This document shows, one piece after another, positions 1 to 8,783 of a stretch of 64,000 nt of DNA (position 1 is the stretch's first letter; each line of letters begins with the position of its first letter). The position numbers and the translations under genes were made by a program. The notes under the pieces were generated by a model. That model was not told the origin of the DNA, ran no database searches, and worked only from the letters and a program-made list of their open reading frames with translations. Source of the stretch: CAWDPQ01 sp049642465 (lineage in GTDB: Bacteria; Acidobacteriota; Vicinamibacteria; Vicinamibacterales; 2-12-FULL-66-21); contig JBAROV010000050.1 in assembly GCA_049642465.1 (NCBI GenBank), positions 62,001 through 126,000 on the forward strand. The letters run 5' to 3'.

Positions 1-50
1 ATAGTCACGAGGAGGTACTCGCCCATCTTGAGAATGGGGATCCGTTCCAC
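1..50 (-). CDS. rsbS: RsbS-like STAS protein, N-terminus only (cut by window edge)
   Basis: Only the first 16-17 codons are inside the window. Reading leftwards from a GTG at 50, the peptide begins MERIPILKMGEYLLVT, which closely matches the N-terminus of RsbS, the small single-STAS stressosome scaffold protein. A purine-rich ribosome site (GAGAGGA) lies about 9 nt upstream, inside the 3' end of the preceding rsbR-like gene, whose stop codon is only 2 nt away. Translation of the two is therefore probably coupled. The order rsbR-rsbS is the usual one in Rsb modules, so an rsbT-like gene may lie beyond the left edge. The identification rests on a short stretch plus context. Confidence 0.7.
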   Translation of the reverse strand, partial: MERIPILKMGEYLLVT

Positions 51-52
51 GG

Positions 53-967
53 TCAGTTGTCCTCTCGCTCAGCGGACCGTTCGTCTTCGCCTGGCATGCG
101 CCGTTTTGCCGGCGCCTGACCCTTTGAGATGTTCAGACCGAGACGGCGGAGCGCCACCGCGAATGCGTCCGCCAACGTTGCCTTCGTCATGACCGTCCCC
201 AGGTCAACGCCGAGGTGCACGATCGTTTGCGCGATCTGCGGACGGATCCCGCTGATGATGCAATCGGCCCCCATCAGCCGCGCGGCCGCCACTGTTTTCA
301 GCAGGTGCTGTGCGGTCAAGGTGTCCACGGTCGGCACGCCCGTGATATCGATGATCGCAATCGACGCGCCGCTCTCGACAATCTTTTGCAGGAGGCTCTC
401 CATCACGACCTGGGTGCGGGCGCTGTCAAGCGTGCCAATGACCGGCAGCGCGAGCACTCCCTCCCACAGCGTGACGACAGGCGTGGAAAGTTCCATCAAC
501 TCCTGCTGCTGCCGGACGATGATCTGCTCCCGGCTGCGCTGGAACACTTCCGTCGTGTAGAGACCAAGCTTGTCGAGCAAGGCACCCACGTCGCGGACAG
601 CCTCGTTGAGCCCTTCCACATCGCGGCCTGCCTGCTGGCGCATCGTGTCGAACAGCGTGTCCTTCAGCGAAAACACAAAGCTGGCCGTTTCGGAAGGGGA
701 AAAGCCTTGGTGCGCGCGACTGGCAGACAGATCTTCGAGCATCTGACGGGTGTTTGCCCATGCTGGTGATTGGATGTCCGAGGTGCCACTCGCAGACGCC
801 TCACGCAAGAGCGAGAGAAAGCGTCGCGATTGCTCGGCAAGTTCCGCGCGGCTGATCCTGTCTCCCCGGAAACCTGCGGCCGAAAGCTGGCTCTCAATCC
901 AACGCTGAACGATGCCGGCTCCGTCCTGCTCCAGTACGTGCTTGAGGAGAATCGTATCCTGCGCCAT
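53..967 (-). CDS. rsbR: RsbR-like stressosome protein (N-terminal sensor domain + C-terminal STAS)
   Basis: This is a 304-aa cytosolic protein. Residues 1-150 form a helical RsbRD-type N-terminal domain. The junction ELSTPVVTLWEGVLALPVIG (about 160-179) is the signature linker of RsbR co-antagonists, and residues 165-285 form a STAS domain. The loop DITGVPTVDT (207-216) carries the Ser/Thr residues normally phosphorylated by an RsbT kinase. RsbR family proteins build the stressosome with RsbS and release RsbT on stress. The gene sits between a kinase that carries an RsbT-like domain (34 bp upstream) and rsbS (2 bp downstream), so the module is probably one operon. The last 25 residues are charged and low in complexity. 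The sensed signal cannot be told from sequence. Confidence 0.9.
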   Translation of the reverse strand: MAQDTILLKHVLEQDGAGIVQRWIESQLSAAGFRGDRISRAELAEQSRRFLSLLREASASGTSDIQSPAWANTRQMLEDLSASRAHQGFSPSETASFVFSLKDTLFDTMRQQAGRDVEGLNEAVRDVGALLDKLGLYTTEVFQRSREQIIVRQQQELMELSTPVVTLWEGVLALPVIGTLDSARTQVVMESLLQKIVESGASIAIIDITGVPTVDTLTAQHLLKTVAAARLMGADCIISGIRPQIAQTIVHLGVDLGTVMTKATLADAFAVALRRLGLNISKGQAPAKRRMPGEDERSAEREDN

Positions 968-1000
968 CGTCGTCGTTCGGCTCCTTCAAAAAGAGATCGA

Positions 1001-3151
1001 TTATATCGATTGCGGGGACGCGGCGGCGGCAGCCGGGTCCGTGGGTCCCGTATTTCGTTTCACGAGCGATAGCACGACCGACGTCAGCGCCTCGCGTGAG
1101 ATGTCGGATTTTGCAAGGAACCCGTCTGCCTGTTCGAGCAGCCGTTGGCGCGTGTCGGCATCGAGGGCCGCGGAGGTGACGACCAGGACGGGGATCTTGC
1201 GCGTGTCTTCCCGCTGACGAAGGCGCTGCAACACTTCGTAGCCATCCGGGTTCGGCATGAGGAGATCCAGCAGGATCACGTCGGGAAGCTCGCAACTGAT
1301 CATGGCCAGGCCGTCCTCGCCATTCACCGCTTCGCGCACTTCGAAGTGCGGGGCCAACAAGCAGTGGCGTACGAGGAAGCGCATCCCTTCGTCGTCATCA
1401 ATGGCGACCACGCGAATCGGGGCGTGGCCCCGCAGATTGTTCAATGTCTCAAGCACAAGGCGGCGATCGATCGGTTTCGGCAGGTAGACATCGGCGCCGA
1501 GCGCTGCGGCCTTTTCCCGTTCGGCGAGCGAGCTCACTACGATCACGGGGACATCCCTGAGACGATCGTCGCGTTTGATCCGCAACAAGAGATCCCACGC
1601 TTCTTCATTCCCCAGCAGGATATCCAGGATGACCGCCGCAGGCTGAATGGACTGCAGCGCGACCTCGGCGTCCCGTATCGAGCGGGCCGGATAGATCTGG
1701 AAGGAGGAAGCGCTCAGCGCCTTTGCGTAGAAGTACTGCGCCTCGGCAGCATCGTCCACGACAAGGACCGGCTCTTTTTCCGGCTCGGGCACCCACTCGA
1801 AGCTCTGCGCCAGTGGCGCGCGGTAGTGCATGGGGATGCGGAGCGCGAATCTCGAACCGACACCGTGTGCGCTCGTCACGGTGAGTGTGCCACCGAGAAG
1901 CTCCGCGAGCCGCTTCGACAGAGCCAGACCCAGTCCCGTGCCCTTGACACGTCGTTGTACCCGGTGCTCGAGCTGCGTGAACTCGTCGAAGATCCGCTCG
2001 AGGTCCTGCGCATGGATGCCGATGCCGGTGTCCGAGACTTCGAACTCGACGGTGTCGTTGGCCGGCCCCACGCGCGCGGCAATCCGCACTTCGCCGCGTT
2101 CGGTGAACTTCAACCCGTTCGAGATCAGGTTCCGCAGGATCTGCGAGACCTTGCCTTCGTCTGTGTAAAGCGGCGGGAGATCGTCACCACCTTCGAAGAC
2201 GAGCGCGACCGACTGATTGAGGAGCAGGGGCCGCAGCATGCCGCGCAAAGCACCGAAGAGCGCGCTCACGTGGAACTCGCCCGGTCGGACCGTCGTCTTT
2301 CCCGCTTCGACTTTCGCAAGATCCAACAGATCGTTCACGAGCTCGGACAACTGTTCGGCTGCTTCCCGGATGTACTTGAGCTCGGGTTCGGCGTCACGAC
2401 CCTCGCGCTGCCGATCGTCCATGAGCAGGCGCGTGAGACCGATGATGGAATTCACCGGAGTGCGGAACTCGTGCGTCATGTTCGACAGGAACCGTGACTT
2501 CAATTCGTCCGCGCGACGGAGGTGGTCGGCCTTTTCGTCGAGCTCGGCGTACAAGGCCACGACGCCGCGATTCGTGTCCTCGAGTTCACGATTGACGTGC
2601 ACGAGCTCCTGCTGTTTTCTCTGCAGATCGTCGAGCGCTCGCAGCAGATCCTGATTCTGCCGTTGGATTTCCTCGACGAGACCCGCGGGCTGCCTTTGCA
2701 GCAGGTCTTCAGTGATTTGCTGTAGACGGACCGTGCCCAGGAGCGACCCGCGAGCGGGCAGGAACTTCTCGAGGAGGACCGTAGTACCCTCGGGAGAGGA
2801 CTCGATGCTGAAGCGGTCCATCAGACGCCGTGAACCCTGAATGCCGATGCCCATTCCGGTATTCGACCGGTACCGGCCCGAGAGGACGTCATTCAGCTTG
2901 GCAATGCCCGGCCCACGATCGCTTACCCGAACCAGCAGGCGTTGCGGCCGTGACTCCTCGTCCACTGCGAAGGTGACGCTGCCCAACGTCGCGTATCTGA
3001 ATGCGTTTCGGACGATTTCGGAAACCGCTGTCGCAATGCGCGTCTGTTCGGAGAGGTCGAAGCCAAGTGCCAGCGCCAGCGCGGCTGCGCGCTGCCTTGC
3101 GGTGACGACGTCTTGATCGTGGTGAAGAGCGAGGGAGAGAACCTGGTGCAT
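1001..3151 (-). CDS. Hybrid histidine kinase with N-terminal RsbT-like ATPase domain and two receiver domains
   Basis: The protein is about 716 aa from the ATG at 3151. Four blocks are visible. Residues 1-135 are an RsbT/anti-sigma-like GHKL domain (SEIVRNAFRYA N-box, then DRGPGI and GMGIGIQGSRRLMDRF). A coiled coil runs from about 150 to 220. A HisKA/HATPase kinase core follows, with the phosphoacceptor in NMTHEFRTPVNS. Two receiver domains come last, with phospho-Asp in VILDILL and LLDLLMP. There is no transmembrane segment, so it should be cytosolic. An open frame continues upstream to 3241, but that part overlaps a 7-bp repeat array and is unlikely to be coding; a GTG at 3181 is another possible start. 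It lies 34 bp upstream of rsbR. RsbT is normally a free protein, so its fusion to a complete hybrid kinase is unusual and suggests phosphorelay control of the stressosome. Confidence 0.88.
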   Translation of the reverse strand: MHQVLSLALHHDQDVVTARQRAAALALALGFDLSEQTRIATAVSEIVRNAFRYATLGSVTFAVDEESRPQRLLVRVSDRGPGIAKLNDVLSGRYRSNTGMGIGIQGSRRLMDRFSIESSPEGTTVLLEKFLPARGSLLGTVRLQQITEDLLQRQPAGLVEEIQRQNQDLLRALDDLQRKQQELVHVNRELEDTNRGVVALYAELDEKADHLRRADELKSRFLSNMTHEFRTPVNSIIGLTRLLMDDRQREGRDAEPELKYIREAAEQLSELVNDLLDLAKVEAGKTTVRPGEFHVSALFGALRGMLRPLLLNQSVALVFEGGDDLPPLYTDEGKVSQILRNLISNGLKFTERGEVRIAARVGPANDTVEFEVSDTGIGIHAQDLERIFDEFTQLEHRVQRRVKGTGLGLALSKRLAELLGGTLTVTSAHGVGSRFALRIPMHYRAPLAQSFEWVPEPEKEPVLVVDDAAEAQYFYAKALSASSFQIYPARSIRDAEVALQSIQPAAVILDILLGNEEAWDLLLRIKRDDRLRDVPVIVVSSLAEREKAAALGADVYLPKPIDRRLVLETLNNLRGHAPIRVVAIDDDEGMRFLVRHCLLAPHFEVREAVNGEDGLAMISCELPDVILLDLLMPNPDGYEVLQRLRQREDTRKIPVLVVTSAALDADTRQRLLEQADGFLAKSDISREALTSVVLSLVKRNTGPTDPAAAAASPQSI

Positions 3152-3253
3152 CGAGGGGATCGCTACTGTAACACGGTCCACACGGATGAGCTTTGTAGGA
3201 CTGGTGCTTGCATGCTGGTCGGACACTTGTCGCTCGACCAACTCCTAGGACGA

Positions 3254-3296
3254 ACTAGTAGGACCAACTAGCGACTAGCGACCAGCGACTCACAAC
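3254..3296. repeat. 7-bp tandem repeat, ACTAGCG/ACCAGCG type
   Basis: The spacer between the two divergent kinase genes consists of degenerate heptamers (GCGACTA, GCGACCA, GCGACTC). The same words recur at 24173-24203. The array covers the 5' leader of both genes, so any promoter here must lie within or beside it. Confidence 0.7.
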
Positions 3297-3305
3297 CGTA
3301 AGACG

Positions 3306-5030
3306 ATGAAATCGGATCCCATTGCGTCGTCCCTCGCCGGGTACACCCTGGCGAGGGTTCCCGTTCGCACTCCGCACGACCTCGTCGCACTCAGCCGTCG
3401 CACCCGTGCGGCGGGCGACGACCTCGGTCTTCCGGCCGACGACGTGCGTCGGCTGTCGGCCGCGACGTACGAAGCGGCACGGCTGCTGGCCACCTACAAC
3501 GATGTCGTCGCTGAAATCCGTCTCGCCGAGGATCCCTCATTGCAGGTCATCTTTCGGCTTCCCGTGTCCAGCGAACGAGCGCGGGCCGGTGTTCGCCGAA
3601 AGATCGAATCCGCGCTCGCTCTTGTCGAGCCGCTCGTCGATCGACTCCAGGTGGAACAGACGACCGAAGGACTTTGCGTGTCACTTCGTTCACTTCTCCC
3701 GACTGGCACATCCCAGCCAAACGAAACGGCCGTATCGGACGCTCGCATTTCGGAACCGAGTCTCGACGTCCGGCCCACGCTCGACACGCTGTCCGAACGT
3801 TACGCGGCGCTGCAGCGGGATTACCGCGATCTTCAGGCAGAGTTGCAGGAGACCAATCGCGGCGTGGTGGCGGTCTACACGGAACTCGAGGGGCAGGCGG
3901 AGCGGCTGCGACAGGCGGAGGATCGGCTCCGATTGCTGCTCGACAGCGTTCACGATTACGCGATTTGCATGCTGAGCCCAACCGGAGAGGTCGCGAGCTG
4001 GAACGTCGGCGCCGAGCGTCTCTTCGCATACTCGACGGAGGACATCATCGGCCGCAGCTTTGCGTGCTTCTACACTGAAGACGAACGCGAACAGGGAGTG
4101 CCGGCCGAGCACCTGCGTGAGGCGCGCGAGCGCGGACGTTATGAGGGGGAATCCGTGCGCATGCGTCACGGCGGGCTGTCGTTCGACGCACATGTCGTGC
4201 TGACGCCGGTGCAGACGAATCGCGAACTGCGCGGATACTCACTCGTCGTCCGCAACATCACGGAGCGCAAGCGGCTCGAAGACGATCTGCGCCGGCGGGC
4301 TGAAGATCTCGCCGCGGCGAACCGTGCGAAAGAGGATTTTCTCGCGACGCTGTCGCACGAGCTGCGGACGCCGTTGAACGCGATGCTCGGTTGGACTCGT
4401 CTCCTCAGAATGAGGAAGCTGCAAGGCGATGCCGCGGAGCGCGCGCTGGAGACCATCGAACGCAACGCCCGCGCGCAGGAGCAGCTCATCGCGGACATCC
4501 TCGACGTGTCGCGAATCGTGACGGGAAAACTGCGGCTCGAATTGATCCCATGCGAGCTGGCGCCCGTCGTCGACGCCGCGCTCGACGCCGTGCGTCCCGC
4601 GGCAGATGCGAAAGGCGTCCAAATCGCCTGTGATATCGCGTGGTCAGGGGCGGTCCTGGGAGACTCCGACCGCCTGCAGCAGGTGCTGTGGAATCTCCTG
4701 GTCAACGGTATCAAGTTCACGCCGCCAGGCGGGTCCGTCTCGATTGCGGTCAGCCGCGTGGGGCCGACCGCCGGGATCACCGTGACCGATTCGGGCGAGG
4801 GCATCTCCGAGGAATTGCTGCCGTTCATCTTCGATCGCTTCCGTCAGGGAGACAGCTCGGTGACGCGTCCGCATGGGGGCCTCGGTCTCGGGTTGTCGAT
4901 CGTTCGGCACATCGTGGAACTCCACGGCGGCAAGGTGCAGGCGTGGAGTGCGGGCACGGGCGCGGGTTCCACGTTTTCGGTGTACCTGCCTGTTCACTCG
5001 ACGCGTGAGCGCGCGTCGGCCAGTGCTTGA
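3306..5030 (+). CDS. PAS-domain sensor histidine kinase with degenerate anti-sigma-like N-terminus
   Basis: This 574-aa protein has no membrane segment. Residues 1-125 resemble the degenerate GHKL/anti-sigma ATPase found beside Rsb modules (LSAATYEAARLLATYND) but lack clear ATP-binding boxes. A coiled coil (165-205) contains ETNRGVVAVYTELE, nearly identical to the linker of the divergent kinase at 1001-3151. A PAS domain spans about 205-325, HisKA has its phosphohistidine in ATLSHELRTPLNAM (about residue 352), and HATPase_c occupies 450-565 (DSGEGI, GGLGLGLSIV). There is no receiver, so the phosphoryl group must go to another protein, possibly one of the receivers of the divergent hybrid kinase. 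The 3' end overlaps the convergent gene at 4994-5836 by 37 bp. Confidence 0.9.
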   Translation: MKSDPIASSLAGYTLARVPVRTPHDLVALSRRTRAAGDDLGLPADDVRRLSAATYEAARLLATYNDVVAEIRLAEDPSLQVIFRLPVSSERARAGVRRKIESALALVEPLVDRLQVEQTTEGLCVSLRSLLPTGTSQPNETAVSDARISEPSLDVRPTLDTLSERYAALQRDYRDLQAELQETNRGVVAVYTELEGQAERLRQAEDRLRLLLDSVHDYAICMLSPTGEVASWNVGAERLFAYSTEDIIGRSFACFYTEDEREQGVPAEHLREARERGRYEGESVRMRHGGLSFDAHVVLTPVQTNRELRGYSLVVRNITERKRLEDDLRRRAEDLAAANRAKEDFLATLSHELRTPLNAMLGWTRLLRMRKLQGDAAERALETIERNARAQEQLIADILDVSRIVTGKLRLELIPCELAPVVDAALDAVRPAADAKGVQIACDIAWSGAVLGDSDRLQQVLWNLLVNGIKFTPPGGSVSIAVSRVGPTAGITVTDSGEGISEELLPFIFDRFRQGDSSVTRPHGGLGLGLSIVRHIVELHGGKVQAWSAGTGAGSTFSVYLPVHSTRERASASA

Positions 5031-5836
5031 TCCGCGGCGTCACTGCGCGCCTTCGCGGCGTCCCGTTTGTTTCTGGCCTGTTCGGCCTCGCGTTCCGCTT
5101 CCTTCAATTCGGCTTCGGCTGCTTCGAGCCCTTCGCGGGCGCGAACGACGCGCCGGTCTGCTTTTTCGGCCTCGCGTGCCGTCCGGGCGGCCTCGAACTC
5201 TTCCCGTCGCGCCGCCTGCTCGGCAGCGGCCACGGCCTTGGCTACCGCTTCCGACTGTTTCCTGGCGCGCGCCTGCGCCGCCTTGTCCTCTTTGGTCGCA
5301 GCAGCGCGTGTGTCTTTTCCGGCCGCGCGCTTTGGCTCCGTTCGTGCCGGAGTCGCGATGACCCGTCCGCCGGAGGGAAGCCCCGACAGCATCTCAAACC
5401 CGCCGGGAGCGAGAGCCTGCCGAAGACGACCGGGGGGATCGTCGGCGGGCAGCGCGCGCAGCGTCGTCCCGATCGTTTGGCGCGTCGCATCGCTCGGTGG
5501 GTGACCGTCCTCGCTGGCAATCTCGAGCGTGGCTTTGAGCGCGGCTTCGAGCGCTTCTTCATGAGCCCGGCCCGCCGCTCGTAAATCGGCGCGGCGCCCG
5601 GCCATGACGGCTTTGTGCGTCGCGCGAAGATTCTCTGCGGCCTGGACCAGTGAACGGTACAGCGCTGGCTTGCGCCAATGCAGTTGGTTCACGGCCCAGA
5701 CCGCTGCGGTGGGTTTGGGGAGGGCGCGGATGTCAGCGGCACCATCGCCGGCACGTTTCGCAATCGCGTTACGCTCGGCGATGAACTCCGAGGGTTTCAG
5801 CTGGTATAACCGATCGAGGTCCGTGTCGAGGGACAT
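4994..5836 (-). CDS. Ala/Arg/Glu-rich coiled-coil protein of unknown function
   Basis: The 280-aa frame from the ATG at 5836 begins MSLDTDLDRLYQLKPSEF. This start is preferred because a longer frame to 6040 would run into the divergent phosphatase gene at 5854. Residues 1-130 form a compact helical N-terminal region (LDRLYQLKPSEFIAERNAIAKRAG, then KPTAAVWAVNQL). The C-terminal 120 residues are a continuous, highly charged Ala/Glu/Arg coiled coil. No catalytic motif or signal peptide is seen. Similar proteins with a DLDRLY..F...RN.LAK start are known as conserved hypotheticals in high-GC bacteria. The 3' end overlaps the kinase gene tail by 37 bp, which suggests tight convergent packing. Confidence 0.7.
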   Translation of the reverse strand: MSLDTDLDRLYQLKPSEFIAERNAIAKRAGDGAADIRALPKPTAAVWAVNQLHWRKPALYRSLVQAAENLRATHKAVMAGRRADLRAAGRAHEEALEAALKATLEIASEDGHPPSDATRQTIGTTLRALPADDPPGRLRQALAPGGFEMLSGLPSGGRVIATPARTEPKRAAGKDTRAAATKEDKAAQARARKQSEAVAKAVAAAEQAARREEFEAARTAREAEKADRRVVRAREGLEAAEAELKEAEREAEQARNKRDAAKARSDAADQALADARSRVE

Positions 5837-5853
5837 AGCGGAGAATTGATGCA

Positions 5854-7245
5854 ATGCCGGAATTTCACGCCGAGCCTTACATCTATCTTGCTGGACTATC
5901 CCACAAGTCGGCCTTGATTGCCTGGGGCGCGTTCTACTTCCGGACGAAGAGCAACGGAAGAATGAAGATCGTGGACGATCACGATCTCCAGTGGATCCAT
6001 CCGCCGCGTTGCGACTCGATCGGGTGTCGCTCGAAGCCATACGGCCCGGCCAGAGTGGAAATCACCGATGAGACTGGCGCCGTGGTTGCGTCAGCGCTGA
6101 CCAACGACACGAACCACGTGGCGATTTCCGGTTTGAAAGCTGACACGCGATACACCTATTCGGTGCGGGTCAAACACGAAGAATGGGCGAGCGGGGTGCG
6201 ATGGGATTGGGATCCCACGGCCCAGGCGCTGGTGCAGAACGGCGGCGTGTATCGCAACGAATTCCGTACCCTGCCCGATCCGACCGAGCCGCTGGCGGCG
6301 CCATTCACGTTCGCCGTGATCGGGGATTTTGGCACGGGCGTCCGCAAGCCCTCGACACCGCTGCGTCGACAAGGCGAGGTTGCGCGCGCGCTCGAGCGTG
6401 CCGTTGCCGATCACGACGTTCGCCTGATCCTCACGACTGGCGACAACATTTATGCGTCCAACCGGTTTCTTCTTTGGACCGGCGACTCGGGTGGAGAGGA
6501 CGATGATTGGTTTTTCACGTTCTTTCAGCCTTACCGCTACGCGATCGCTCGCGTCCCCGTTTGCCCGTCTATCGGCAACCACGATACGGGCGAGACCGAG
6601 GAGTGCGACGACCGGGAACAGGTCCTCGACAACTTCTATCTCCGGGAACGCCTCGCGACGGAGGAAGCAGCGGGCCGAGCGTCACTCGGGCCTGGACTCT
6701 TCTATCGATTTCGCGTCGCGAGCGACGTGGAGTTTGTGTGCATCGACACATCCAAAGAGCACTTCTTCAAACGAGGACGGTTGTTTGAATATCCCAAGCA
6801 TCGCGAGTTCCTGCGTCACGCGTTCCCAGGTTCGGCGGCGGGAGGCATCAGGTGGCGTATTCCCTTTTGTCACCACCCACCGTTCTGCGCCGGTCCCCAG
6901 CATCGCAACACCGACCGGATGGAAGAAGTGGTGTCGCTCTTCGAACGCGGAGGGGTTCGGGCCTGCTTCAGCGGGCACGAGCACAATTTTCAGCACTCGC
7001 TCTGGAACGGAATCCACTATTTCGTCTCGGGCGCGGGCAGCAAGATTCGCTCCGGTGCCCCCGGGCGCATGGATGAGGCGCATACGGTGAGCTGGGCGCC
7101 AGTCTGTCATTTTCTGCTCGTCACGATTGACGGCGATCGAATGACGGTAAGAGCGATCGGTGAGTCCGACTACGGCCTCGTGGACATCGAGCGTTTCGAT
7201 GTTGACTCGAACCGCGTCAGCGGCCCCATCGTGGTGACGGGCTGA
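5854..7245 (+). CDS. Purple-acid-phosphatase-like metallophosphoesterase
   Basis: The 463-aa protein starts at the ATG at 5854, with a GGAG 10 nt upstream. The N-terminal 140 residues look like the fibronectin-type domain of purple acid phosphatases (SALIAWGAFYFR, TRYTYSVRV). The catalytic domain shows the complete set of dimetal motifs: GDFGTG (about 155), TTGDNIY (196), SIGNHDTGE (241), HHPPF (340) and SGHEHNFQH (374). It should hydrolyse phosphomonoesters with a dinuclear metal centre. No obvious signal peptide is present, which is unusual because most relatives are secreted. Only 17 bp separate its start from the divergent coiled-coil gene, so the two share a very compact promoter region. 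Confidence 0.9.
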   Translation: MPEFHAEPYIYLAGLSHKSALIAWGAFYFRTKSNGRMKIVDDHDLQWIHPPRCDSIGCRSKPYGPARVEITDETGAVVASALTNDTNHVAISGLKADTRYTYSVRVKHEEWASGVRWDWDPTAQALVQNGGVYRNEFRTLPDPTEPLAAPFTFAVIGDFGTGVRKPSTPLRRQGEVARALERAVADHDVRLILTTGDNIYASNRFLLWTGDSGGEDDDWFFTFFQPYRYAIARVPVCPSIGNHDTGETEECDDREQVLDNFYLRERLATEEAAGRASLGPGLFYRFRVASDVEFVCIDTSKEHFFKRGRLFEYPKHREFLRHAFPGSAAGGIRWRIPFCHHPPFCAGPQHRNTDRMEEVVSLFERGGVRACFSGHEHNFQHSLWNGIHYFVSGAGSKIRSGAPGRMDEAHTVSWAPVCHFLLVTIDGDRMTVRAIGESDYGLVDIERFDVDSNRVSGPIVVTG

Positions 7246-7258
7246 TGACAACGCCGGC

Positions 7259-7951
7259 TCAGTGACGGTGCCCGCCGGCGCCAATCGTCCGCCCCAATAA
7301 GCCGACGACTGACATCTTGGCCATGATCACTGCCGCTCGCAGGGACGAGAGTGGTGTCGTTCGAAGTTCCACCCGTCCGGCGCGGATCGCTTCGCAAATC
7401 GCGTCCGGGTGAGGCTCGGCATCGACCAGCGAATATGTCGTGCCAAGCTGCTCCAGGCGATGGAGGTCCGTATTGCCAACAATCGGCTTGCCGCGAGCGC
7501 GAGCCCACGTCGCCGCGCGCTCGTTGAAGTTCAGCCAGCGCGTGTACATGGCGTTGTACTCAATCGCGTCGATGAGACGGTGATGCGTGTCGAGGTAGCG
7601 TCCCAGACTGGTTCCGGTCGGATAGAACGCGTGCGGCACAACTACCAATCCACACTGCCCCTTCAATGCGGCGACGTCTTCGAAACTGCGCGCGCCTTCG
7701 ACCTCTTTGGTGAAATTGAGCAGAAGGACGTGCCGCCCGCCGATGGTGCGTTCGATCCCGGGGATCAAGACAAGGCCGCGCTCCCGGGCATAGGAGGCGT
7801 CAGGCGTGGGATCGTAGAAACGGTCGTGCAGAGTGATCGCGAGTCCCTGGTAGCCCAGCGACGCGGCATGATCGATTAATTGCCGGGATGTGTGTGGAAT
7901 TCGATCAAGCGGATCGAAGTTGGTATGGGTATGCAGCTCGACCTTCAACAT
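7259..7951 (-). CDS. PHP-domain metal-dependent phosphoesterase
   Basis: From the ATG at 7951 the protein is 230 aa and opens with MLKVELHTHTNFDPLDRIPH. The HTHTN motif is the first metal-ligand motif of the PHP superfamily. Further ligands appear in ITLHDRF, LIPGIERTI and NTDLHRLEQLG. PHP domains hydrolyse phosphoesters (histidinol phosphatase, polymerase PHP, RNase AM families); the exact substrate cannot be assigned. An 11-codon upstream extension exists but starts inside the divergent spacer and lacks family similarity. It is convergent with the phosphatase gene, with 13 bp between stops. Confidence 0.85.
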   Translation of the reverse strand: MLKVELHTHTNFDPLDRIPHTSRQLIDHAASLGYQGLAITLHDRFYDPTPDASYARERGLVLIPGIERTIGGRHVLLLNFTKEVEGARSFEDVAALKGQCGLVVVPHAFYPTGTSLGRYLDTHHRLIDAIEYNAMYTRWLNFNERAATWARARGKPIVGNTDLHRLEQLGTTYSLVDAEPHPDAICEAIRAGRVELRTTPLSSLRAAVIMAKMSVVGLLGRTIGAGGHRH

Positions 7952-8062
7952 TGATTCCGCATCATTTTGACCCGGATACTGCATCCCGAGACTCAGGAAG
8001 AAGCCGGAGTTGACCTTGAGTGGCCGCGGACGGATAATACAGGCTTCCGATCGGAGCCCAAC

Positions 8063-8761
8063 GTGTCAGTACTGAACGTCGACGATAACGCGCCGTCGCG
8101 TTTTCTGCGTTCCCGTATCCTCGAACGCGCCGGCTACGAGGTGAGAGAAGCGGAAAACGCCGAACAGGCTATTGCGAGCTGCCTTTCCGGCAAGCCACCA
8201 GAGTTGATTCTGCTCGATGTGGCGCTTCCGGACTCGGACGGCTTCACCGTCTGCGAGCGCGTCAAAGCGGCGGGCGGACAGATTCCGATCGTAATGATTA
8301 CCTCGGTCTATCGCAGCGCCCAGGCGCGTCGCGACGGATTCGCCGCTGGAGCCGACGAGTACCTCCTCGAACCGATCGAGCCCGATCACCTCGTTGCGTC
8401 CGTACGCCGCTTCCTCGACCCTTCGCGCCGGGGCGAAGTGTCGCCTCCCGCCACGATCATTACGGATGCGACGGGACAGATTCTGTCCGCGAATGCGGCC
8501 GCTGGACGATTGCTGAATCTCTCCACGCGCGGGATGACCGATAGGTCGCTCCTCACATTCTTTGCCGCCGCGCGCGATCGCGTCAGCGCGCATATGCGGC
8601 GTGCGCTGCAGGGTCAGATCGTCCAGGAACAGGCGAGCATTCGTCCCAGGGACCGTAAGCCATTCGACGTGCGCATCGACGTCAGTGCGACGCCCTTCGA
8701 GCAGGGTGGCGAGCTGGAATGGCGGATCGAACCGATCAACATCTACACGTCTCAAAACTGA
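8063..8761 (+). CDS. Response regulator receiver fused to a PAS-like domain
   Basis: The GTG at 8063 is chosen because a GGAG lies 7 nt upstream and the receiver begins at once (VSVLNVDDNAPSRFLRSRIL). An open frame reaches back to 7967. Residues 1-125 form a receiver with the acidic pocket NVDDN and phospho-Asp in LLDVALPDSDGF. The usual Lys-Pro is replaced by Glu-Pro in EYLLEPIEP, so the conserved lysine is missing. Residues 135-230 resemble a PAS domain (ATIITDATGQILSANAAA). There is no DNA-binding or enzymatic output domain, so it probably acts by protein contact. Divergent from the PHP gene; the next exoprotein gene follows after 22 bp. Confidence 0.82.
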   Translation: MSVLNVDDNAPSRFLRSRILERAGYEVREAENAEQAIASCLSGKPPELILLDVALPDSDGFTVCERVKAAGGQIPIVMITSVYRSAQARRDGFAAGADEYLLEPIEPDHLVASVRRFLDPSRRGEVSPPATIITDATGQILSANAAAGRLLNLSTRGMTDRSLLTFFAAARDRVSAHMRRALQGQIVQEQASIRPRDRKPFDVRIDVSATPFEQGGELEWRIEPINIYTSQN

Positions 8762-8783
8762 TCCGGCCTTCGGCAGGCCGACG

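Noticed and set aside
1145..2497. 450-codon plus-strand frame opposite the hybrid kinase
   Set aside because: Antisense shadow of kinase and receiver domains.
3152..3241. 30-codon N-terminal extension of the hybrid kinase
   Set aside because: It overlaps a heptamer array, has no ribosome site, and the RsbT-like fold starts after it.
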